A DNA stretch of 22,951 bases, taken from contig RQSC01000635.1 in the NCBI GenBank assembly GCA_013416795.1, positions 6,456 through 29,406 on the forward strand, read 5' to 3'. The number at the start of each line of letters is the position of its first letter. The first letter of the stretch is position 1. The DNA is from Prasinococcaceae sp. CCMP 1430. Taxonomy: Eukaryota; Prasinodermophyta; Palmophyllophyceae; Prasinococcales; Prasinococcaceae. The notes beneath the pieces were generated by a model, which saw nothing but the letters and a program-made list of their open reading frames with translations, did not search any database and had not been told where the DNA came from. The position numbers were made by a program, and so were the translations under genes. Positions 1 to 7,891 of the stretch are shown here, piece after piece.

Positions 1-73
1 GCGCAGCGCCGGCGCGGCGCCGGGACGCGGGCGCGGATCGGCGCGTGTGCGCCCGCGCACAGACGTCCTGGCG

Positions 74-1465
74 ATGGCGGCCGAGCTGTGGGCGGACGAG
101 CGCGAGGTGGTGGCGTCGGCGTACGAGTCCGAGCTCCAGCCCGAGGAATCCGAGCGCGGCGATCTGGCGCTGACGCTACGTGGGCTGGGGCCGCACACGG
201 CGGGCGGCGCCGAGGACGTGTGGGTGCGCCTCGACGTGCGCTTCGCGCTGTCTGGCGTGCCTGCGGCCTCAGGCCTTCCGGACTTCGCCGCCGAGGACGT
301 GGAGGCCGAGGTGCTGAACGCGCGCGGCATGGATGAGGATACGGCCGTCGAGATGCTCGCGGCGGCGCGCGCCGAGGCGCTCGATGAGGGCTGCGCGGAG
401 CCGCCGGGCGTGTGCCTCGCGTGGGCGAGTGCGCTGGTGGAGGCGCTGATGGCGGCGAACGAGGCCGCCCCGGCCGAGGGCGACTGCTCGGTCTGTTTGT
501 GCCCGCTGCGCGATGAGGACGACGACGAGCCCGAGGCGGTCGTGCGAGTGAGCTCGTGCATGCACCGCTTCCACCGCGCGTGCATTGTGCGCTGGTGGAC
601 CACGGCGGCCGACGCGGCCCTCGCCGAGGACATCAGCCGTCGAAACCCCACGCACACGCCTGCAGCACCAAGGTGCGAAGCTAGACGGCGCTGGTGCGCG
701 CTCGGCGGGCACGCGCTGGGCCATGGGACGCAATGAAACTGACGCCGCCGCCTTGCGACTCTAACACGACGTCTTACGCCCGCTGGATGCCACCGCAGGT
801 GCCCGGTGTGCAAGACCGTCGTCCCGATCGAGGACGTGCGCAAGATTTTAGGCGATGCGTTCGCTGATGCCGTCGGGGTGGAGGTGCGCACGGGCGCGGG
901 GGCGAAGACGCCCGAGGAGGCAGCGCTTGCCGTCGCCGCCGCGCAGGAGAAGGCGGCGATTGAAGCTGCCGCTGCTGCGGAGAAGCGCGCAGGGGGGGAG
1001 AGTGAGGCAAGCCACGAATGCGCCGTGATAGGCGAGGCGAGCGATGTAGAGAGGCCCGCAATGGTGCACGGCGAACCGCTGCTCGAGCGCAAGAGCACAT
1101 TTCAGGCGCACGTGGCGATGGTTCGCTCGCAAGCCGAGGTCGAGGCGGCGATGGCGTACCTGTATGAGTCGCACCTTCGCATCAAGCGTGCGACGCACAA
1201 CATGCTGGCCTATCGCATCCGCAGCGAGAGCGGCGGGATCATCGCAGACCACGACGACGATGGCGAGGCCGCCAGCGGCGGGCGGCTCGCGCACCTGCTG
1301 CAGGTCACACAGGCCGAAAATGTGCTTGTGGTGGTCAGCCGCTGGTTCGGAGGGGTGCTGCTCGGGCCGAGCCGCTTCACCCTTATAAACAAGGTCGCGC
1401 GTGAGCTGCTGGTGGCAGAGGGCATCGTCGCGAAGCCCTCAGGCAAGAGAAAGGGCGGCAAGTGA
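74..1465 (+). CDS. RWD-RING-IMPACT (UPF0029) fusion protein, RNF25-like E3 fused to IMPACT
   Basis: Two exons, 74-672 and 799-1465, joined by a 126-nt phase-2 intron (AAG|GTGCGA donor, CCGCAG|G acceptor), give about 421 residues. The splice creates R-CPVCK and completes a RING-H2 finger: C138-x2-C141, C162-x-H164, H167, C170, C201-x2-C204. Residues about 3-125 look like an RWD domain of the RNF25 type (start MAAELWADEREVV, later NARGMDEDT). Residues about 286-405 are a clear IMPACT/UPF0029 domain (RKSTFQAH, ATHNMLAYRI, DDDGEAASGGRL, VVVSRWFGGVLLGP). RING and IMPACT lie in the same uninterrupted exon 2, so the fusion does not depend on a gene-model join. By family knowledge, RWD binds GCN1, RING recruits an E2, and IMPACT restrains GCN2 activation. 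I infer a cytosolic ubiquitin ligase in translation surveillance. Start: ATG 74 follows an in-frame GTG at 47; an exon left of the window cannot be excluded. Confidence 0.85.
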
Positions 1466-1529
1466 GCCCCGGGCAGAATCTTTTAATATGTGTACTGCTG
1501 TATCATACACCAAACCTCGCAACACCGCA
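1466..1529. other. Short convergent intergenic spacer
   Basis: Only 64 nt separate the two convergent stop codons. The spacer contains a short AT-rich stretch (TTTTAATATG at about 1490) that could hold 3'-end signals for either gene. No gene seen. Confidence 0.5.
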
Positions 1530-2414
1530 CTACGCTTGGCGCAGCTTTGTTCGGCCGAGCACGACGACGCGAGCGTCGCGGCGACCGTAGCGCGTCGCTG
1601 CAGCGTGTGAGCCGTGAAAGAGGTCCAGCCGCCCCGCGCCGGTGATGGCGCCTCCCCTGTCCTCTACCACGCCGTCGCCCCACCCAGGGACGCGAAGCCT
1701 CGTGCCGAACGGCAGATGGGCCGTGTCAGCCGCGATGGTGCCGTCTCTAGCTCGCCACCGGAAGGTGAGAAGCCGGCACGTCGCTCCAAGAGGGTTGCTC
1801 AGCGCGCGCAGCGACAGCAGCGGCGGCCTTGGCGGCCGCGGGGCAACATTAGTGGACGTGGTGCCCGCGTAGGGCCGGCCTGCCAGCGAGGTCTCCGCCC
1901 AGTATCGGCGCACAGGAAAAGCTGCCCCGATCCCACCGCCGACAATGCTTCCCTTCGTCGCCGCTTGCGAACAGAGCTCTGCCGCCTCGCTCCAGCTGCG
2001 TGGCCGCTGACCCCCCGTCGCTCCGTGCCCACGCAGGAGCCTCCCTACTAACGTGGTGCCGTCACGGCGCTGCCCCTGCCGCTGCCGCTGCCTCTTGACG
2101 GCCCCCGGCCGAAGGCTGGACAACCCGCCCTCGGGGACGATGGGTCGCGCGAGCGCGAGTGCCGCGACGGCCACCGTCGCGCCCACAGCCGCGCCCAAGG
2201 CCACGCCCACGGCCCGCTCGCGGGCGGTGGCCTCCTCCGAGTGCCTCCTGCGCCGAGGAAAGAGCGGCAGCGTGCGCGTACCCGACGCGCGCACCGCGCC
2301 CAGCGTGAGCGGGAAGTACAGCGGCAGCAGGGGGCACGCGGCGCCGTAGTGCCAGCCGCAGCAGCGCTGGCAGCCGCAGTACGCCGTCGTGTGCATGCGC
2401 TCCGTGCGCGGCAT
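1530..2414 (-). CDS. 3D-domain (double-psi beta-barrel) protein
   Basis: Exons complement(2282-2414) and complement(1530-1750), with a 531-nt phase-1 intron at 1751-2281 (GTACGC donor, GCGAG acceptor), give about 117 residues. The N-terminal motif TAYCGCQRCCGW and the joined ASGARDGTIAADT, LPFGTRLRVPGWG, VEDRGGAI and GRLDLF segments are the signature of the 3D domain (named for three aspartates, here in AAD, VED and RLD), known from bacterial YabE/YorM-type proteins and MltA-like lytic enzymes. Splicing restores the normal family spacing between ASG and GTIAAD. Without it the frame stays open and adds 177 residues. No signal peptide is visible from ATG 2414. The frame remains open upstream to 2597 without another ATG, so a 5' exon with targeting information is possible. 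Substrate and role in algae are unknown to me. The Cys-rich start (C-x-C-x2-CC) could be a metal or disulfide site. Confidence 0.7.
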   Translation of the reverse strand: MPRTERMHTTAYCGCQRCCGWHYGAACPLLPLYFPLTLGAVRASGTRTLPLFPRRRRHSEEATARERAVGVALGAAVGATVAVAALALARPIVPEGGLSSLRPGAVKRQRQRQGQRRDGTTLVGRLLRGHGATGGQRPRSWSEAAELCSQAATKGSIVGGGIGAAFPVRRYWAETSLAGRPYAGTTSTNVAPRPPRPPLLSLRALSNPLGATCRLLTFRWRARDGTIAADTAHLPFGTRLRVPGWGDGVVEDRGGAITGAGRLDLFHGSHAAATRYGRRDARVVVLGRTKLRQA

Positions 2415-2695
2415 CGCCAAGCCGCCTTTCTCGTCGCGCGAATCGATCCCTGCGCCGGCCGCCGAGCCGCCCGTCTGCCACCGCGACCGCGGGGCGCGCG
2501 CGGCGCGCGAACCCACCCTGCCCCGCGCGCGCCGCGCGCAGACCCGTAGCCCTGGCCGCGCGCGCGGCCCCGCGCAGGGGCGCAAGTAAGGGCTCACACA
2601 ACATAGGGTCTATACATCACATCAAAATACATCCACACACATTCACATTGCGAGTTGGCGTGAGGTTTGGGGTTGAGGTTTGGATTTCGGCGGGC

Positions 2696-2715
2696 GGGGG
2701 GGGGGGGGGGGGGGG
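2696..2715 (+). repeat. G homopolymer run (20 G)
   Basis: Uninterrupted run of 20 G, followed by alternating GC sequence. Its length may be unreliable because homopolymers are error-prone in sequencing. Confidence 0.9.
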
Positions 2716-3040
2716 CGCGCTGCAGGCGCGCGCGCGCGCGCGGCCCGGCGGGAACAAAACCTTAACCAATGCGCCGTTCGATACGATGCTATGTGATATT
2801 AGATATAGACCCTTTTTTCGAAATACCCTTATCTGGCCGCGCCGGGCGGCGGCGGCGGCGCGCGGCGCCCCTTTTTTTCCGCCGCGTCGTTTCGCCCCCG
2901 AAAAAGAGCCCGAATAAAAAATCAAAATGTGGGCCCGGCGCGGATGAGTTTGGGGGGGGCGCCGCCGGGGCGGGTGCGGGCGGGCGCTCCGCCGCGATCC
3001 GCGAAAAACATCCGGGGAGACGCGCGCGGGAACCGCGGCT

Positions 3041-3098
3041 GATTTTTTTTAGATTCGGATTCAGATTTTTAGATTTTTATTATTTTATTTTATTATTG
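3041..3098 (+). repeat. T-rich low-complexity tract
   Basis: About 58 nt built from GATTTTT/AGATTTTTATTATTTT-like units in an otherwise GC-rich region, about 150 nt upstream of the polymerase start codon. A similar tract lies in the other head-to-head promoter region (16330-16404). Confidence 0.8.
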
Positions 3099-3203
3099 CG
3101 CGGATCGCGCGGGCGCAGGCGGCTCGCGGGGGCGCACCACACGCCGGCACCGCTGCAGGGGGGCGGAGGGGGTGGGAGCGGGGTGGGTGGGGGGAAGGGG
3201 GTG

Positions 3204-3230
3204 CGTCCGCTGCGGACGGGGGTGACGTCG
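3204..3230 (+). promoter_or_regulatory. Palindrome plus TGACGTCG (bZIP/CRE-like) site before the polymerase start
   Basis: CGTCCGC-T-GCGGACG (3204-3218) is a perfect 7-bp dyad. TGACGTCG (3223-3230) matches seven of eight positions of the palindromic CRE. Both lie within 45 nt of the ATG at 3247. Binding is inferred from motif only. Confidence 0.35.
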
Positions 3231-3246
3231 CTGGCGTAGGTCACGA

Positions 3247-6200
3247 ATGGGGCGGCAGCGCGGAGACGCGCCGCGCTGGCGCCGCGCGGGGACACGCGCG
3301 AGCGATTTCGCGCGCGCGGCCTCGGCGTCGGCGCTCGCCAAGGGCGCTCGCGCGGATGACGACGGCGACGCGCCCCAGGCGTACCCGGCGGGCGAGGCAT
3401 TGTCGAGCTTCGAGGAGACTGCGCGCGCGGCTGAGTTCATGCGCGGCATGGCACGCAGGGGCGACGAGTTCGACCGCCTGTGGGTCAGGCAGATCGAGTC
3501 CGAGCTGGCCGTGGGCTTCCGCGCGGACCCGGCGGCAAAGTACCGGGAACGCCTCGGTGAGGACGGCGAGCGCCAGGCCGTCGGCCGGGTGCTCGAGGGC
3601 CGCAATCGGCCGAAAGGATACGACGACCTGCTGCGGCGCTGGCTGCCCCCTCTCACCGAGTCCATCCGCGAGGAACAGGAGCGCTGCATGCGGGGGGAGC
3701 CGGGCCTCGATCGCCGCATCTACGCACCCTTCCTGTTGCTCGCCGATCCGGAGGTGCTTGCGTACATCGCCGTCGCCGAAGCGATGAAGTTGCTCTTCGT
3801 GCCTTACAAGGACGACATGCTCGGGGAGAAGAAGCAAAGCAAGAAGCCCGCCGTGGCCAAGTCTGGCGCCGCGGGCACAGGGCTAGGGCTCGTCAAGGTG
3901 GTGCGCATGGCGACGGCCATAGGCCGCGCAGTGGAGGATGAGGTCATGCTGAAGCGCCGCTGGTCGAGGCAGCGCAAGGGGCTGCAGACGCCTGCGGAGC
4001 CGCAGACGGAGCGCTGGACCATCGACCGCGTGCGGGACGAGGTGCAGCGCTGCTTGGAGGACCGCGTGCCCGACGTGCGGCTGCTGCGTGACCTGGAAGA
4101 CGCCACGCGCGGCCGACACGCAGCCGAACTCGCGCCCGCGTACGCCGTGGACAATATCAAAAATGAGATCGAGGGTCTCCGCGAGAGGCACGCCGCTGCG
4201 CTCGAAGACGACGCCGCGCGCTCCGACTGGCGCGGCGTGCGGCGTATCGACACGGGCGTCCACGCGGGGCTCTGGGAGGCCGAGTGGGACGTTAACGGCC
4301 ACCGCGGGCGCCTTGGCCCCTTCTCGCGCCCGCAGCTGGCAGCGCGGCTGCGCGACAGGTGCGTGATCGTTGCGTGCAAAGGGGACATGAGCGCGGCCGC
4401 ACCGTACCTCGACTTCGGCCGCGGTGGCTGGATGGATGGCCTTGGCGACTACCAGTCCGAGCTGCAGTTCCTCGGAAGTGTCGAGGACCCGCACGACTTC
4501 CTCGAGCCGCTGGGACTGTCTCGGTACTATGGCGTGGCGCGTGTTCTTGGCAACGCCCGCAACAGTGTCGGGCTTTCCTCCCAGGTTCGCAGCAACGCCA
4601 CTTACGAGTGGGCCGCTGAGGTGCCCGTGTGGGAGCCCAGCACGGACTTCGAGATGCAGCAAGGCCTGCCCGAGTTCAGCTTCAAAACGCGCCGAGTAAC
4701 CAAGCTCGCAACGCCCGGGTTGGCGGCGCGGGCGCACGATCGCATGGTGCTCGCGCTGCGCCGCCAGGCGGAGCAGTGCGTGGAGCACGGGGATCGAGCG
4801 CGCAAGAATCGCTACAAGCCCGGCGCGCGCATGGACCATTTCAACGATCGCAAACAGCTGCTTGCACTCTCCGAGCTGCCGCTCAACTACCCGAAGGACG
4901 AGTACAGCGAGGAGCTCATCGCCGAGGACGCGGAGCTGCCCCTGCCGAAGCTTGTCCAAAGGATCCGTCGCGACTTGATGCCGGAAAACCCCCTCAGCGA
5001 GCACGAGCTCGAACGCTTCCAAGCCCTGGGGACTGACGGCGGCACGCCCCTTCCAGACCTCGGCGAGCAATACCGTTTCAAGATGGTGGCGCGCCACACG
5101 GACGCGCAAGGGAACCCTCTCATCAACCCAGAGGCTTCGACGGAGGGCTCGGGAGGGCGGCTGCCACCGCCGGGCACCTTCAAGCGCGAGATCATCGACA
5201 AGGTCACACTGGGGCGCGACGTGGGCTCAACCGCGCGGGACGAGGCGGTGCGACGCCTGTACTTGAGTTCGGCGGCGCGCATGGGAAATGCCTCAAACGC
5301 AGCTGGGGCTCGCCGTGCGCTGTCGGGTCAGGACTGGCCCATGGACGTCTGCGCCAAGATCGGTTCGCAGCTGCTTTACCACTTGCTTGTCACGTGCAAC
5401 ATCGAGGTGGACGACGCTGACAGCAACCACGAGATCGTGGGGTCGGGCTTCAACCCCGTCAGTGAGATGGATCCGCACACCAAGTGGACGGCGGTTGCGA
5501 AGCAGTTCTACGGCGAGCCCAAGGCGTACGCTGAGTTTGACGAGACTGAGAAGCAGACCTGGGCGGAGAAGCGCGTGGTCCCGGCCTTCTACCATGGCTA
5601 CGCCTACGACAGCACCAAGATAAGCAGGGGGAAGAAGATGCACACCTTCGGCTCAGTCACGGCGCATCCGAATGTCGTCGAGCTCCTCGCCGCGAGCTTC
5701 GGCAGTGCGCGCGAGATGATGGAGCCTGTGTTTCAGCCCATGGTGACCCCGCCGGCACCGTGGGAGGAATTTCGTCAGGGGCCGCACGTCGTGCGCTACA
5801 GCCCGCTCATGCGCACGCGCAACAAGGTTGTGTCGAAGGAGGTCAGCGATGCCTCGTGGTCGCGCTTGCAGCAGGAGGAGGTCATTAGCGGGGACCCGCT
5901 GCGCAACTTGGACCATCCTGAGCGAAAGTACGCGGCAGTGCGGGAGCTGTACGAGGATGACCTGGAGTGGGCCAAGCGCACGCACTGGACGCCGCAGGAC
6001 GTCCGCGTGCCCAAGTGGCGGGGCCTGGCGGCGGAGGGTTCTTGCTCAATGTGGCGAGTATACGACGCCGTCAACTGCATCGGCAGCACGCGGTGGCGCG
6101 TGCAGGAGCGCGTCCTGCGCGTGGTGGAGGAGCTGCATGCCAACGGGGGCAGCGACGTGCTCGAAAAGTTGGGCATGCCGCCGCGGGAGCGCAACGAAAT

Positions 6201-7728
6201 AAGCGTGCTGCCGCCTGCGGGAGTGCCGGGCACCGAAGGGTACAGGGAAATGCAGGACGAGCGCAAGAGGGTCATGCTCGAGCGCCGAAGGCAGCGCTTG
6301 GGAAATGTGCATCTTGACGCCGAGGCCAAGATGGTCGAGCAGGCCCTCGATGTTGCGCGCAAGTATGCCACTTATGATGCCATCTACTACCCGCACACGC
6401 TCGACTTCCGAGGACGCGTGTACCCGATTCACGGCATCTTCAACCACATGGGCGCCGATTACATGCGCGGGCTTCTCGGCTTTGCTGACGGCAAGCGGTT
6501 GGGCCCGGGCAACAAGAAGTGGCTGGGCGTCCACATGGCCAACCTCTGTGGCCACAACAAAGGCACGTTTGAGGATCGCGCGGCGTTCGCGGATGAGATG
6601 ATCGAGGAGATACTCGACTCGGCCAACAACCCCATCGACGGGAAGCGCTGGTGGCTCGAGCAGGAGAAGCCCGTGCAGGTGCTCGCGACGTGTATGGAGT
6701 TGCGCGACCTGCACGAGTGGGTACGGGCGGGCAACTCGCCAGACGACTTCGTATCGTTCCTGCCCGTACAGATGGACGGGAGCTGCAACGGCTTGCAGCA
6801 TTACGCCGCGCTGGCCCTGGACAGCGACGGCGCGGCCGCCGTGAACCTCATTGATTCGGAGAGGCCCGGCGACGTGTACACTAATGTGGCGAGTATCCTC
6901 GCGGATCTGGTGGACGAAGACATCCGCAAGCTCAAAGAGGCCCTCGCGAATGGCGAGCCCGAGAGCCCCCAACGCGTGCAGCAGCTGAGCTTCTTCGAGG
7001 CCATTCGCAAGGAGATTGATCGCAAGCTGGTCAAGCAAACGGTCATGACGAGTGTGTACGGCGTGACCGCCGTGGGCGCGCGTCAGCAGGTGCAGAGCCG
7101 CCTCAAGGAGCGTGACTGGTTCGTCGACGACGAGGACTGCGAAAACCTGCAGTACAACGCTGCCATGTATGTCTCCAATCGCACCATGGGCGCCATCAAG
7201 TCTCTCTTCACAGAGGCGAAGGAGGTGATGGCGTGGCTGTCGGACTGCGCCAACGTGCTGGCCCACGAGAACGAGCGCGTTTCGTGGGAGACGCCGCTGG
7301 GCCTGCCGGTGGTGCAGCCCTACCGCGTGCATTCGCAGCGTCAGATCAAGACGCGGCTGCAGCAGCTGGTGCTCAATGGCGTCGAGGAGACCAACGACGT
7401 GGACAAGCGCGCGCAGCGTTCGGCGTTCCCTCCGAACTTCGTGCACTCAGTGGACAGCTCGCACATGATGATGACGGCCTCGGCGTGCTATCGCAACAAC
7501 GTTACCTTCGCGGCGGTGCACGATTCATTCTGGACGCACGCGGGCACCACCGAACGCATGAGCCAGATCCTGCGCGAGGAGTTCGTGCGCCTGTACTCGC
7601 ACGACCTGCTCGCAGACCTGAAGCGCGAGCTGCAGCAGAAACACCCACTCGTGAAGTTCCCGGACGTGCCGAGGAAAGGAACCCTCGACATCAACGACGT
7701 CAGGAAAGCCAAGTATTTCTTCTCGTGA
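3247..7728 (+). CDS. Single-subunit (T7-like) organellar DNA-directed RNA polymerase, probably mitochondrial
   Basis: Intronless 1493-residue protein that transcribes organellar DNA. The catalytic C-terminal half carries the T7-family landmarks: DFRGRVYP (D1053-P1060); motif A QMDGSCNGLQH with catalytic D1177; motif B RKLVKQTVMTSVYG with K1263 and Y1271, spaced exactly like T7 K631 and Y639; motif C VHDSFW with catalytic D1426. It ends KYFFS, the family's aromatic C-terminal foot. The N-terminus (MGRQRGDAPRWRRAG...) is rich in Arg and Ala and poor in acids, which fits a mitochondrial (or plastid) targeting peptide. At 1493 residues it is longer than T7 RNAP (883) and human POLRMT (1230). The extra length is in the N-terminal half, where I recognise no domain. 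ATG 3247 is the first Met of the frame and precedes the presumed targeting peptide. The gene is convergent with the next one, 163 nt apart. Confidence 0.95.
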   Translation: MGRQRGDAPRWRRAGTRASDFARAASASALAKGARADDDGDAPQAYPAGEALSSFEETARAAEFMRGMARRGDEFDRLWVRQIESELAVGFRADPAAKYRERLGEDGERQAVGRVLEGRNRPKGYDDLLRRWLPPLTESIREEQERCMRGEPGLDRRIYAPFLLLADPEVLAYIAVAEAMKLLFVPYKDDMLGEKKQSKKPAVAKSGAAGTGLGLVKVVRMATAIGRAVEDEVMLKRRWSRQRKGLQTPAEPQTERWTIDRVRDEVQRCLEDRVPDVRLLRDLEDATRGRHAAELAPAYAVDNIKNEIEGLRERHAAALEDDAARSDWRGVRRIDTGVHAGLWEAEWDVNGHRGRLGPFSRPQLAARLRDRCVIVACKGDMSAAAPYLDFGRGGWMDGLGDYQSELQFLGSVEDPHDFLEPLGLSRYYGVARVLGNARNSVGLSSQVRSNATYEWAAEVPVWEPSTDFEMQQGLPEFSFKTRRVTKLATPGLAARAHDRMVLALRRQAEQCVEHGDRARKNRYKPGARMDHFNDRKQLLALSELPLNYPKDEYSEELIAEDAELPLPKLVQRIRRDLMPENPLSEHELERFQALGTDGGTPLPDLGEQYRFKMVARHTDAQGNPLINPEASTEGSGGRLPPPGTFKREIIDKVTLGRDVGSTARDEAVRRLYLSSAARMGNASNAAGARRALSGQDWPMDVCAKIGSQLLYHLLVTCNIEVDDADSNHEIVGSGFNPVSEMDPHTKWTAVAKQFYGEPKAYAEFDETEKQTWAEKRVVPAFYHGYAYDSTKISRGKKMHTFGSVTAHPNVVELLAASFGSAREMMEPVFQPMVTPPAPWEEFRQGPHVVRYSPLMRTRNKVVSKEVSDASWSRLQQEEVISGDPLRNLDHPERKYAAVRELYEDDLEWAKRTHWTPQDVRVPKWRGLAAEGSCSMWRVYDAVNCIGSTRWRVQERVLRVVEELHANGGSDVLEKLGMPPRERNEISVLPPAGVPGTEGYREMQDERKRVMLERRRQRLGNVHLDAEAKMVEQALDVARKYATYDAIYYPHTLDFRGRVYPIHGIFNHMGADYMRGLLGFADGKRLGPGNKKWLGVHMANLCGHNKGTFEDRAAFADEMIEEILDSANNPIDGKRWWLEQEKPVQVLATCMELRDLHEWVRAGNSPDDFVSFLPVQMDGSCNGLQHYAALALDSDGAAAVNLIDSERPGDVYTNVASILADLVDEDIRKLKEALANGEPESPQRVQQLSFFEAIRKEIDRKLVKQTVMTSVYGVTAVGARQQVQSRLKERDWFVDDEDCENLQYNAAMYVSNRTMGAIKSLFTEAKEVMAWLSDCANVLAHENERVSWETPLGLPVVQPYRVHSQRQIKTRLQQLVLNGVEETNDVDKRAQRSAFPPNFVHSVDSSHMMMTASACYRNNVTFAAVHDSFWTHAGTTERMSQILREEFVRLYSHDLLADLKRELQQKHPLVKFPDVPRKGTLDINDVRKAKYFFS

Positions 7729-7891
7729 CGCGCCCAGCATTTGTACCATAACGATATCTTTTTGTCCTGCGTTCTCCATGGCGCCGCGCGCGCGCGCGCG
7801 ACTCTGGCCATGCCCCCGCGCACACGGGTCGCATGCGAGCGTCGGACAAACACGCGCTACGTTACAAGTACAAAATTGCGACCGGTCGAAG

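Larger units (their letters stand above)
2415..3246. promoter_or_regulatory. Head-to-head intergenic region between the 3D-domain gene and the RNA polymerase gene
   Basis: This divergent region presumably carries both promoters. It contains a 20-nt G run, GC-alternating sequence (2716-2745), T-rich low-complexity tracts, and a dyad plus ACGT-core site just before the polymerase ATG. The part nearest 2415-2597 is open in the 3D-gene frame and may be 5' leader or extra coding sequence. No further gene is supported. Confidence 0.5.

Noticed and set aside
3883-7446. Long minus-strand open frames (408 and 466 codons) inside the RNA polymerase gene
   Set aside because: They are antisense shadows of the intact catalytic polymerase frame, with no motif of their own.
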